A stretch of 64,000 nt of DNA from Nematostella vectensis (taxonomy: Eukaryota > Cnidaria > Anthozoa > Actiniaria > Edwardsiidae): positions 8,301,540 to 8,365,539 of the forward strand of contig NC_064042.1 of NCBI RefSeq assembly GCF_932526225.1, read 5' to 3'. The stretch's first letter is position 1; each line of letters opens with the position of its first letter. A model generated the notes under the pieces. It had not been told where the DNA came from. It saw only the letters and a program-made list of their open reading frames with translations, and searched no databases. Positions 24,001 through 34,829 of this stretch are shown in pieces. A program made the translations under genes and the position numbers.

Positions 24001-24940
24001 CAAGCAGTTGCATGTCTGAGAGTGGACCAATCTAATGGTTATCAGTTATCATACGATAAAAATCCTTCAACGTATAGAACTAACATGTTCTTACCTCCTA
24101 TTATCTCTGATTCACATCCGCTCACGCTTTTTCCCGTCCCAACCCTTTTAGCAAACTTCTTCTAAATGGTACAAAAATGAGTTGCTACGGCTGAAACACT
24201 TCCTATGCTTTTTCGCGTGTAAATCGTGTTATTTTTCGAGTGTGTTCCGTACCCGTGTTATTAAATAATGCGAACTGACGCGACAGATGTCCCACTTATT
24301 GTTTCCAAGGAAATTATGTGTTTCATGAACTATGCGTCGTAAAACAAACCCTCTCAATAGAGCATACAATTGAGTATTGATGTATGTTTTGTACTTGGAA
24401 GATGGGGTTTCCCGCCCTAGGTTTGAAACGATCTACAACAGTAGAACCCCGTTAACGCGAACTCGGATATTTCCCCCCTAACTTGGCCTATTTCAACTAT
24501 TTTCTCGGGTGTTTATTATTAAAAAAAGAAAAAATATATTATTCATTACTCTTAAGGGATTTTCATCACGTATATATAAATAAAGATTTCACTTTCGTGA
24601 TTTATACAAAAATCTGGGCAGAAAATAATCGACCCCTGACCTCGATAATTCAAACTGTTTCTGTTCCCAGGTTGTGTACGTGGTTTTAATGTAGTAGCTG
24701 TCCAGTGGCAGTATCTCAAAGTCTAGCCCCAGGCTTTCTGGAGTTGGTAAGAGTTGTGACGTCACAGGGCTCATAAAGCTGCCTCACGGTTAGCATATTC
24801 GAGCACAGAAATCCTCAATCTCGTCCTGAGAGCCTTATTCTTCTTATTTTTGCGCATGCGTCGCCAAACGAAGGGCTCTGGGAAATCACATCGTTGCTGA
24901 GAGCGCATGCTCGGAAAATGGCGGACTCGGCCTCGGTCAG
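21013..24940. other. Intergenic upstream of the K2P gene
   Basis: AT-rich, no supported gene on either strand. A dispersed repeat (22395-22490) sits in the middle. Promoter of the K2P gene probably lies at the left edge, but no core element could be identified. Confidence 0.45.
22395..22490. repeat. Dispersed repeat with CCTGCTAGCAGAGG and its inverse
   Basis: TTCCCTGCTAGCAGAGG opens the block, TTTCGCTGGGCTG follows, and a near inverse (GCCTGTGCTAGCAGGGAGG) closes it. A diverged relative occurs at 52140-52260 with the same order, so this is a family of short elements with inverted ends. Confidence 0.6.
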
Positions 24941-25000
24941 TCTTGCTGTAACAAGAGAGCATAAGATAAGAGAGGGACACTTTGGTATTACACCACAGGA

Positions 25001-25575
25001 AAAAATTCAGATTTTCCAAATTTGGAAATTTGGGAAAATTTTGGAAATTATCCCAATTTTGGGATCTGATTGGGAAATTCAGGACCCAATATTGGGAAAA
25101 TATTGAGAGACGCAACCAGGAAAAAAATAAATTATCAGTTTATTCCCAATCTTGGGAATAAATCCCAACAAAATCCAAGATTGGGATTTTATTGGGAAAT
25201 ATTTCACAAAAAAATCCCAAAATTGCATGCAACAGTTCTTAAGAATCCAATACGAAACTACACTTGGGAAATAACTGGAAAATTTTAACAAGAAAATCCC
25301 AAAATTGCATACAATTTTTCTTAAAAACCCAATAGAAAACCAAACTTGGGAAATAATTGAAAAATGTGAACCAAGAAAATCCCAAAATTGCATGCAACAG
25401 TTCTTCAGAATCCAATAGGAAACCATACTTGGGAAATAACTGGAAAATTTTAACAAGAAAATCCCAAAATTGCATGCAACAGTTCTTAAGAATCCAATAG
25501 GAAACCATACTTGGGAAATAACTGGAAAATTTTAACAAGAAAATCCCAAAATTGCATGCAACAGTTCTTAACTAG
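25001..25575. repeat. Left subterminal repeat array, ~81-83-bp unit
   Basis: After an AT-rich stretch of (A)TTTGGGAAA motifs, about five copies of an 81-83 bp unit follow. Each contains AATCCCAAAATTGCATGCAA, a CAGTTCTTAAGAATCCAATA-like core and ACTTGGGAAATAACTGG. Confidence 0.9.
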
Positions 25576-25699
25576 AAAACATTCAACCCGCCGGAAACTA
25601 CAAACCCGCCATTTTTTTCTTTTGAAAGCGAAACCGCAGACCAGTAGAACAGCTAAAAAATCAAGTACACAGCCAACCCATATTAGGCTGATATTTTAG

Positions 25700-25800
25700 T
25701 CACGTGATTTAAGTTTGACCAATGAACAACATCGTAGAAAAAAGCGGGAAAAACAGCCAATCAGATCACCGAAGAGCAGAATAAAAATGCCAGCAACACA
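25700..25800 (+). promoter_or_regulatory. Possible promoter of the transposon's gene
   Basis: Two CCAAT motifs (GACCAATGAAC near 25718 and GCCAATCAGATC near 25756) precede an AT-rich AATAAAAAT near 25780, about 220 bp upstream of the ATG. This spacing suits a CCAAT-driven promoter, but no start site can be read from sequence alone. Confidence 0.35.
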
Positions 25801-25833
25801 TACTTCGCTCTCCTTCGGATTTTCGCGCTCAGA

Positions 25834-25972
25834 TCGACAGGGCAGACTCGTACCCAGTCGCTTCTAAGGGGAAAGAGCGATGCGCGCAATGCATTGTGGG
25901 GCCGCCCCACAATGCATTGCGCGCATCGCTCTTTCCCCTTAGAAGCGACTGGGTACGAGTCTGTCGACAGGG
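25834..25972. mobile_element. 121-bp palindromic insertion with 9-bp direct repeats
   Basis: Arms 25843-25902 and 25904-25963 are perfect inverted repeats of 60 bp around a single C. The outer end reads CAGACTCGTACCCAGTCGC and the centre GTGGGGCCGCCCCAC. TCGACAGGG stands immediately outside both ends (25834-25842 and 25964-25972). A 9-bp duplication with long terminal repeats is typical of Mutator-like foldback elements, so this is probably a small mobile element that landed in the 5' leader, 41 bp before the ATG. Confidence 0.85.
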
Positions 25973-26004
25973 TGTGCTCAGTGTTTGCAGTTTGTGCCGT
26001 TGAA

Positions 26005-29000
26005 ATGAGTCGAGAGCAACAAGAACAGCCAGATATTGTGGATCCATCACCAGCTCCCTCAGAAGAAGAAGATGTTATTTCAAAAGTGACAGAGCACTTT
26101 GGCGATGCAATTGCACAGCGATTTAAAGGTATGAAGTCTTTCATTGAATCAGTGAAAGCTAAAAGGGGAAGTTTCTCTCAAGTCAGCAGAGTAGGGTAAA
26201 TTTGGCGCGCACATTTTCGCTTTTGCAATGCCGAATGGATCTCAAAGCGTTTTCGAAATGAAATCGCAAAGCAACAGAACAATTCTTTCATAAAGGACGT
26301 CTGACTTACCTTTGGCCATCATCTTTAATTTAAGTGTACTTTCTAAAGTAAGAAAATGAGGTTGGAATTTCAAATTTCAACTCGGCAAAGAAAGTGAAGA
26401 AACATGGCGGCCTAAAAGAACTTGCCAAAAACTGCCGCGTGGATAGTAAACATATTATAGCTATTGTTTCTGGCCACAGAAAGGTAATTTGTTCTTTGGG
26501 ATTCCGAATTGCCGCACAATTACAACGCTTGCTCTAAATATTTTTTTTTTTTGCTTTCTTTGTTTTTCGACTTTGCAAAAGTAGCCTCTGCACGAAATTT
26601 CTCATTCTCACATGTGCAAGAAAATGGCGCGAGGAACCCGTCGACATAGGCCTTCACAAAATCGCATCGAGAAAGCATGGCTTTTAACTGGAAATGTGGT
26701 ATTTCTGTGTAGAGGTTAATTTTATAATGCTGAACAACAAAAATATAAATAAGTCAGAGAGATAAAACGCAGCTTTGGTTCGCAGAGAAATTGAAACGAC
26801 AAAACAACAGAATAGATCAATAAAACTTTTTTCAAATGTATCTTTTGCATGCAAATATTGAATCCATTCTTCTTCTGTTTGGCTGCAGATGAAGATATTA
26901 CATGCCCAGAAGCAATAGTAGACTTGCTATCTAAAGATGCTGATGCGCCAATTTACTCAAAGGTTGGCTTAACCTATGGAAAGGCCCTAAAATTCAAAAG
27001 GATTTTTGAGGAGTCGTTCCAATTGCCAAAGAAATCTTCATCAGCCTTGCCCAAGTGCAAACCAACAATGGCAGAGTTGTCAACATACGATCCTGAAATA
27101 CAAAGACTGTACCTGTCTAAGTGAGTGTGTTTTGATATTGGATATAGATGAATGTCCTTTGAAGTAAATTGATTTATACATTTTTTCAAAATGCTGATGT
27201 TCAATTCATATTGTGGCGCATTTATTTTACATTATTTTATCATGCAACACCTTTTTCTGGCATTGTTTAGTAAACTTCATTTATGCAACACATTTAGCCT
27301 TATTAATTTGATTGATGTTTAGGCGCAAGAAGATTGGCGCACTTGCCATGGAAAAGTGGGGTGGGCAACTCCCGAAGTTCAACACTCCCATGATGAGAAC
27401 ACAACTGGAAAAGTTTGCTAAAGAAATTGAAGACCAGTGTTCTGTGCCTGAAATAAATTTCACAGTGGATGGCATTATGCAACACACTAAGGATTTTTTC
27501 AGTGAACAGCGGCGTGAAAGAAAAGTAAGTATGGTGCAAATGTATTAATAATAATAATAATCTTTATTATCAAAGGATAAAAATACATCTCCTATGTTAC
27601 AAATAATGCTGAAAAATTAAAAACTAGCTACTAAGTTACATAAGATATTTGAAAGCAATTCTGTTGATATAAGTGTTCTTAAAGCGTTCAGTTTTTACAT
27701 TTGGTGTAATATAGCGCGTACCACGAAGATTGTATTTGGTTTCTTTAATAGCGGGTAAGTAGCAACGTAAAGGGTGGTTCGGAATGGCTGCAGCTTTTTC
27801 ATACAGCTTACAGTCTTGCTTGGCGAGTATTTTTCTATGCTAACAGGTGTTGATACGAACCGACGTTTATGACACCTATCTAAGAATGACTGAATAGTCG
27901 TTAGATCTGAGTCGCAGGCCCCGTAAACGGATAAGCCGTAAGTGATACATGGCAACACCAGAGAGAAGAATAAATGGTCTATTTCTAGTTGACTATACTG
28001 TTCTTTCCTAAGGGTCCTAAGAATATGGAGACATTTGTTGGCTTTAATTAATTTGCTTTTGACGTGCAAGCTGAACTTTAGGTTGCTTTGAATGGTAAGA
28101 CCTAATAAAAGCACGTCACTGCACTGAGGAATGTTGTGAACTGCATGATAATCAGAATTATTATTTTTCTTTCTGACTTTCTTGCCAGTTTATGGATAAA
28201 CCTTGCTATTTAAAAGGAATCCTTTTGGTTCTGATTTTTTGGAAAGGTATGAATATGAGTGATTTTATTTTCTCCAGAGAACAAGCCCTCCAGATTCCTG
28301 GTCTCCTAGAACACCAAGTTCTTCTAGGGTATGTACACTGTTCAACATGCTTCATAGTTTGATAATTATTATTATTTTTTATTTGATTATTTATTTACTA
28401 CTTTGTCTACTGTGAAGAACTAAAATACAATACAGTACCTAAATTGTGATGGTTATCTTTGAAGCAACTTGCAATTAAATTTGTTTTTGTGTTCTTCAAG
28501 GCTGGCTCTTCAGATGAGGAATTCTCACTACAATGCTCCCAAGCAAAGCTACCTAAAATGCCTTCCATGGTAGGAAATCTCCAATCTAATTGTTTATTTG
28601 CATTCATTATCATCTATTCCCACTGGGCTCATACACTTGCCTTGGGCCACTTCTGTATAGTTGAATGTAAAATTGGCTGAATCACAAGAAGTTATGCTTC
28701 AGTTTTTGTCCAGGTCATTGTTAATCTCCTTAAAAAAGGTTACCAACTTGTTCAGCTTTTAAATAATAATAAGTCAGAATACAGATAGAGGTTGCACTGT
28801 ACACCAAACCTCACAAACTCAAACTGAAAAAAAAATTGAATAATTTATTAATTCTTTACCCCTTTGATTGAAGGGCAGTCAAGATGATGAGGAACCAGAT
28901 GATGAAGGATCTGATAATGATGGATCTGATGATGATGGTTCTGACGATGACAAGAAAAGTACAGATACTCTCCCAGAAACTGAACCTACAGTCATAAATA

Positions 29001-29188
29001 ACTTACATAGTAAAGCAGTGAAGGTTATCATTAAGGCGGTATGTGGAAGTATCCCAAAGGATAGGGAGGTAATAGTTGATGCCTTAAAAAACACTTTTTC
29101 AATAGGTCCAAGAACACTATTGAACCTTACTCACACCCAAGTGTGTGAGGTGCTGGCCAAAAAAAATTATTGCAGGCAAATATGTTAA
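26005..29188 (+). CDS. Unrecognised six-exon gene carried by the transposon
   Basis: Exons 26005-26128, 26889-27120, 27323-27524, 28278-28328, 28501-28569 and 28874-29188 join in phase to give about 330 residues from ATG (MSREQQEQPDIVDPSPAPSE) to TAA. Exons 2-3 form a conserved-looking unit: KALKFKRIFEESFQLPKK, then AELSTYDPEIQRLY and GALAMEKWGGQLPKFNTP, with many charged helices. Exons 4-5 are Ser/Pro-rich. Exon 6 has an Asp/Ser stretch (about residues 226-255) and ends in KAVKVIIKAVCGSIPKDRE, then LNLTHTQVCEVLAKK. I recognise no family, transposase triad, zinc finger or membrane segment. An acidic, probably nuclear accessory protein would fit. The last codons are probably shifted by an A-run when compared with the downstream copies. 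Exon structure is moderately sure, function unknown. Confidence 0.7.
27540..28130 (-). mobile_element. LINE fragment in intron 3 of the transposon gene
   Basis: Read on the minus strand, this is the C-terminal part of a non-LTR reverse transcriptase: LGLTIQSNLKFSLHVKSKL, KANKCLHILRTLRKEQYS, then LVLPCITYGLSVYGACDSDL and FLDRCHKRRF. It ends in a stop at 27695, and a (TTA)n tail on that strand lies at 27548-27563, as in CR1/L2-type elements. The 5' part is missing. A younger insertion inside the transposon. Confidence 0.85.
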
Positions 29189-29279
29189 GTGTTTGGCAAA
29201 GCCAAATGAAATTACAAAAACTGCCCATGTACAGGTTATCAAAAAGGTCAAATTTTGAGCTCAAACATGTAGTAGCTGT

Positions 29280-29930
29280 ATGCTAAAGTTTTTACTGGCT
29301 TAAGTACATAGTTGTGTCAGGGACACTATTGAACCTTACTCACACACAAGTGTGTGAAGTGCTGGCAAATATGTTAAATATTTGGTAAAGCCAAACGAAA
29401 TTTCAAAAACTACCCATGTAAAAGTTATCAAAAAGGTCAAACTTTGAGCTCATAGTACCTGTATGCTAATGTTTTCACTGGCTTAAGTAGATAGTTGTCT
29501 CTCCCAGAAACTGAACCTATACCAGTCATAAATAACTTACATAGTAAAGCAGTGAAGGTTATCATTAAGGCAGTATCTGGAAGTATCCCAAAGGATAGGG
29601 AGGTAATAGTTGATGCCTTAAAAAACACTTTTTTTCAATAGGTCCAAGAACACTATTGAACCTTACTCACACACAAGTGTGTGGGTGCTGCATGGCCAAC
29701 AAGATAATTGCAGGCAAATGTGTTGAATATTTGGTAAAGCCAAACAAAAACTGTTAACAAAAAGATCAAACTTTGAGCTCATAGTACCTGTATGGTAACG
29801 TTTTCCCTGGCATTTAGTAGATAGTTGCCCAAGAACACTACCATATTGAACCTTACTCCCACACACAAGTGTGTGAAGTGCTGGCCAACAAGATAATTGC
29901 AGGCAAATGTGTTAAATATTTTACTTATTT
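29280..29930 (+). repeat. Degenerate tandem copies of the last exon of the transposon gene
   Basis: Three incomplete copies follow the stop codon. The best (29500-29720) repeats the exon from CTCCCAGAAACTGAACCTA through AGTGAAGGTTATCATTAAGG to the CACACAAGTGTGTG segment. Copies at about 29320-29470 and 29830-29925 cover only the end of the unit. Small indels break the frames, so they look non-coding. They read GCCAACAAGATAATTGCAGG where the exon has an A-run, which shows the ancestral frame end. Confidence 0.85.
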
Positions 29931-30129
29931 TACAGCATTTTACTGTACTTGAAGCTGTCATGTTAGAAACTATTGTAAAGGTTACTTACCTTTAATTATT
30001 TGCACTCTACATTAAAACTATGTTGTTTCTACAAAAAGGGATGTTTGAATTCTATTAAATTTTCCTAGTATGTTAACATTGTTCTTTTGTTTTGCATTCA
30101 TTTTTTATTTTAATTTATACAGTATTGCT

Positions 30130-30490
30130 GTCAACAAAATAAGCCATTTGGGGGTTCAATGGTCCCAATAAATTTCCAAAAATGGGATAATGTTGTCCAA
30201 AAATTCGGGATTTGATGGTCCCAATAAAATCCCAACAATGGGAAAATGTTGTCCACAAAATGAACCAATTTTGGGATCTTATGGTCCCAATAAAATCCCA
30301 ACAATGGGAAAATGTTGTCTACAAAATAAACCACTTTTGGGATTTGATGGTCCCAATAAAATCCCAACAATGGGAAAATCTTGTCCACAAAATAAACCAA
30401 TTTTGGGATGTCTTTGGGATTTTATTTTCCCAATATTGGTTTTGGTAGCCTTTTTCCAATTTTGGGAAATCCCATAAGAAACCCATAGAA
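30130..30490. repeat. Right subterminal repeat array, ~66-bp unit
   Basis: CCAATAAAATCCC recurs at 30221, 30288 and 30353, giving a 65-67 bp unit with CAACAATGGGAAAATGTTGT and CAATTTTGGGAT. The short TTTTGGGAT/ATCCCAA motif is shared with the left array, although the longer units differ. Confidence 0.9.
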
Positions 30491-30857
30491 ATCCCAAAAT
30501 ATTCCCCATTTTTTCCCAAATTGGAAAATCGGAATTTTTTCCTGTGCACGCGCGCCATGTCGATTCCCAATCTGGCTATTTTTAGTAACCACCACCCCAT
30601 CACTGCGCGTGAGGATTTGCTCCTTTTATTTTGTCCTACTTCCCCGCGGGTTGCGTGTTGTTGTTTTGCCAACTCGATAGGAATGAAAAGAGATCAGGTA
30701 AAATAACTCGGAAGAAGAAAACAAGTCTAACTAAGCAAGATTGGCAAATATACTCACAGAAAGCTAAATCCCTGAATAGTGAACTGTTTTTTTTTTGTCT
30801 GAGCGGCGAAGTCAAATCAAGAAGAAAGAAAAAAGCGACGAGCGATCTAAATTCACC

Positions 30858-30911
30858 CTTTAGGCGCTGGTAAATCACGTGCGTACGCACGTGATTTACC
30901 AGCGCCTAAAG
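30858..30911. repeat. Perfect 54-bp palindrome, no spacer
   Basis: CTTTAGGCGCTGGTAAATCA at the left is mirrored exactly to TGATTTACCAGCGCCTAAAG, with CACGTGCGTACGCACGTG at the centre. It lies where the older element's similarity ends, followed by two GTCCAACAAA copies. Confidence 0.95.
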
Positions 30912-31764
30912 TCCAACAAAGTCCAACAAATCGTAAAGAACCCGCGAAGGCTCGGACGAGTGAAGAAGCCTGTGCTTTCGTACGAACAAAATGGTGACTC
31001 ATGGCACCTGTAGAAACTAGACCCTGCGCGCAGGGTTGACTGGGATACCTGAGATCTGCAACTTGTTTGGGGACTGTGTTGTGAGATGTACGACAAAGAT
31101 TTTACTGCCCACTTTGTATATAATAAAAAATGTATAGATTCTTGGTTTTTATTGTAAATGCCATATCACAACACTGATTGGGGCAAGAAAGGTACGAGGC
31201 CTCATCTATTAAGGTGGGGGTGGACTTAAGGTGGTGCTCCATGACAGTAGACGGTGCTGATCACTTAGGGGTAAATTTATTTTAACACCCAAAGTGAGTA
31301 ATAAAAACAATATAATTTTATTGAAATGTATTATTTTATATATGTAAGTGCCAAGTAAACAAAAACATTTATTTATTTCGAAGTCAAATGAGAGGGCTAT
31401 AGAATATCCAGACTATACTGGGATACCACAGGTATCCCAGTAATAAATCTAGATTCCTGCAGTTATTCGAAGTTATGAAAGACGACAAATGGCAATACTG
31501 TACTATTCCTGTACTATTCTTCCATTTTTCTAGGAGAGAAGAGAAAAACAGAAGATAAAAAGAATGAATAAAGCGGTGCAAACACGGAGATTCATTCAAG
31601 TGTGGCAAGGGTATTTACGTAAATTTGCAGTTTGCATTTTGTCGGCAAAAATGGCACCACAGAAGATGATGCTGATCATATACCTGTAGATGTCGGTATA
31701 GGGAATGTAAGTTTTTCATTTTTTGTTTAATTAGTTCCTGAAGGCTAACACTAGTGTTATTTTC
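30912..31764. other. Non-coding stretch
   Basis: No gene, RNA or ordered repeat recognised. Confidence 0.4.
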
Positions 31765-33427
31765 ATAGGTTGAAAAACAAAGTTTGAAGCAAAAGGCGTG
31801 TTTGAGCTTAGGACAGAGAGAATTTGCTTCACAAAACAGCAGCGAAAACCCTGATGACACTCATTGCCAGCCGAGTAAAAAACATGCAGCGGCTAGGGCA
31901 TTACTTATTATAGATTTCAGGTCGTCGAGGGTTAAAGATCGCGACGATTTTCTTTTTCCCGCCGAAAACGAGTTGCCGAACTGCTGGATGATGTGTTTTC
32001 CGAGTGGAGAAAACTGTCCTTTCCGCACTTGAACGAGCCTTGAATGAGATCTTCAACCACTGATTACCTCTTATCTATCAAGGCAGCTAAGTCTTAAATT
32101 ATTATATTATTATGTTTGGACGATGTCTATTTGTTTGCTGCAGAATTCCTCAAGATCTCCTCCGAGTCAGATGTTGTCAGTGCGGAACATTACCATTTTT
32201 GGTTATATCGATTTACCTACTTATTATGCAAATATTCAAAATGGCCGCGCGGAGTTTGAAACTTGAATTTGTTTTGTTAGCGAGACGTCGCATCGCAAAA
32301 ATCGACCAAAACAGCAAAATATCCTGCTCTATACCAAGTTTGATATTTGATTGATGAGTTCTTGTGCTCGAAAGTAAAATATCGTTTGGGAAACCTTTTC
32401 AAATTGAGCGCTTTTATTGGAGACTGCCGTAAAATCGAACTCTCTTCGTAATGTTTACGTTTAGAAAAAAAGAAATATGAGTGTGATGGACCAAATTCTA
32501 CGGCTTAGGACCTTGACAGGACTAAACTAGGATAAATGAGGATCATGGCATACTAAAACAATTTTCACCACAAGCCGAAACGAGTGCCCACAGGGTATGG
32601 TGAAAGTTGAGAAGAGCGGAGGTTGAATTGTGAGGACGAAAGTGCGAGTCAAGGCCCAACGTCTATACAACAGGGAAAAATCGCCGAAGAATAGGTATGA
32701 AAATTTGTGTCAACATTTAGCCGAAAAGCATTTTACCCTACCCTTGTCTCTCGGGGGTTCGCTTCTTATCATTCTTTAGCTAAATGTCTTGCCCTGCGAC
32801 CACCACAACAACATAGGGGGGGGGGGGCACTCTAGCTGTAAACATGACTGTTGGTTTCGACAGATACGAACATTTTATGCCCCCAAAAGAACGGAACCGC
32901 GCCACCCCTAAGAATATACCTGCATCTGAACTCTATACCCAAAACTCCACCAAGAATAGATAGCCCCCCCCCCCCCCCTTCCCCCCAAAAAAGTAACCCA
33001 AATCTGAGTTCTATTCGTAAAACATACAAAAGCTTGAAACTTGCCAGTCCCGTAAAAAAGTTTTAGAAGGAAAATTTGCTTATCAAATTTAATTTATTTT
33101 TATTCCCTTTTATAAAAAAAAACCTCTATCCTCCTCACCTCCAAGGCCCTAGTCATAAAACCCGGTTGAATTTTACTTCCTTGTCTTCGCACCTTGTGTG
33201 AGCACACCACATGTGACATGCCCTCAGTCATCACAACCTCACTCCCCTTACCATGCATTTCTCAACCTTTAATTTTACACTCTATGCCTTTTCCTATTTG
33301 TCTGCACACACCATAAAATAGCCCTCATTGAGTAAGCGCATTACATAGCCACTCAAACCAGTGCCCCCCCTAAAATCTAATGCTAGAGGGGCATAAGATA
33401 AGAACTGATAAGAACTTTTTGATGAAT

Positions 33428-34700
33428 TAGCCCCCCTTACTCATCCTCAAAAATACCCAAACCTGAGTTCTATACATAAAATATACCAAGCATAGAAACT
33501 TACCTCCCAAATAAATAACCAAACCTAAATTCTATAGCCCAAGCATACAAAATCTTGCTATAAGGGAGCTTCAACTCTCAGATTTGCTTATTAAATAAAA
33601 TCAATTTTATTCCATTTTCATAAAAAAGACAACAAACAAACTCTGTGCAATAGGCACTGAGATAAAAAAATGCTCCTGAAGTATCACCAAATATAAATAT
33701 TTATTTTCCATACAGTATGATATCTATGACTGCACAATCATACTCCTAGAATCTCCAAGGCCTAGTAATCAAACCTGGTACAAGAGGGGTAAAAAGAAGG
33801 GCATAATGTGCTAAAATAAGCATTTGCGATAAGAACTTTTTGTCAAATTAGCCCCCCCCCCCCAAAAAAATACCCAAACCTGAGTTCTATACATAAAATA
33901 TACCAAGCATAGAAACTTACCTCCCAAATAAATAACCAAACCTAAATTCTATAGCCCAAGCATACAAAATCTTGCTATAAGGGAGCTTCAACTCTCAGAT
34001 TTGCTTATTAAATAAAATCAATTTTATTCCATTTTTATAAAAAAGACAACAAACAAACTCTGTGCAATAGGCACTGAGATAAAAAATGCTCCTGAAGTAT
34101 CACCAAATATAAATATTTATTTTCCATACAGTATGATATCTATGACTGCACAATCATACTCCTAGAATCTTCAAGGCCTAGTAATCAAACCTGGTACAAG
34201 AGGGGTAAAAAGAAGGGCATAATATGCTAAAATAAGCATTTGCGATAAGGACTTTTTGTCAAATTAGCCCCCCCCCCCCAAAAAAAAAAAAATTACCCAA
34301 ACCTGAGTTCTATACATAAAATATACCAAGTATAGAAACTTACCTCCCAAACAATTACTCAAACCTATATACCCCAAACATATAAATTCTTAATATCACT
34401 ATAGTTTTAAAGGGGAGCTTCAACACTCAGACTTGCCTATCAAATCAAATTAATTTAATTCCCTTTTTATAAAAAAAAAGACTCTTTGCGCATATAATAG
34501 AAACTGGCGAGAAAAAAATAAGCCTGAAGTATCACCAGATATGAATAGATATTTTCCATATATCTGCTCTAGTGAAGCTTGGAGCCTCTGGTACCCAGGG
34601 TATGACTATACTCCCATTCTCCTATCATCTCCAAGCCTAGTAATCAAACATGGTACAAGTTTACTTCATCTTCACAACCTGTGTCAGCACCCCCAATTAG
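33428..34700. repeat. Satellite of three ~419-bp units
   Basis: Copies start at the C-runs near 33428, 33850 and 34266. The first two are almost identical (ACCCAAACCTGAGTTCTATA, CAACAAACAAACTCTGTGCA, AGTATCACCAAATATAAATA); the third diverges after 150 bp. A still older copy is visible from about 32930. Every boundary is a homopolymeric C-run of variable length. Confidence 0.9.
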
Positions 34701-34829
34701 ACATACCCTTTGTCACCACCCCTTTGCCCTTACCATGCCTTTTCCTCACCCTAGTTTACACTTTATGCCTTTTTCCATTTGTCTGCACACACAATGAAAT
34801 ACACCCTCAATGGCTCTAACTTGGTGTTA

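Larger units (their letters stand above)
24994..30546. mobile_element. 5553-bp DNA transposon with CACAGG ends, CAC duplication and cargo gene
   Basis: The left end CACAGGAAAAAATTCAGATT and the reverse complement of the right end CACAGGAAAAAATTCCGATT differ at one of the first 26 bases. CAC stands directly outside both ends (24991-24993 and 30547-30549) as a 3-bp target duplication. The split outer element supplies the empty site: its relative at 37150 reads GGTATTACTCGCGCGCC without interruption. Tandem arrays rich in TTTTGGGA and TCCCAA lie inside both ends. Termini beginning CAC, a 3-bp duplication and subterminal repeats recall CACTA/CMC elements, but no DDE transposase is visible, so the superfamily is not assigned. 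It contains a six-exon gene, a 121-bp palindrome and a LINE fragment. Confidence 0.85.
24951..30850. mobile_element. Older inverted-repeat element (E1), split by the 5.55-kb element
   Basis: The left piece (24951-24993) matches the terminus of the intact relative at 37150-38099 (AAGAGAGCATAAGATAAGAG, then GGGACACTTTGGTATTA). The right piece (30547-30850) resumes at GCGCGCCATGTCGATTCCC and follows the relative's right arm for about 300 bp, through CTGCGCGTGAGGATTTGCTC and GTCTGAGCGGCGAAGTCAA. Similarity ends near 30850, next to a 54-bp palindrome. The far terminus is missing, so this copy is truncated. Confidence 0.8.

Noticed and set aside
26129-26199. Extension of exon 1 of the transposon gene to a stop at 26199
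   Set aside because: The donor GTATGA at 26129 gives phase continuity with exon 2; the extension would end the protein after 64 residues. Kept only as a possible intron-retention form.
31784-32032. 82-codon frame beginning MKQKACLSLGQREFASQNSS
   Set aside because: It overlaps the left inverted arm of the putative 4.2-kb element and has no family features.
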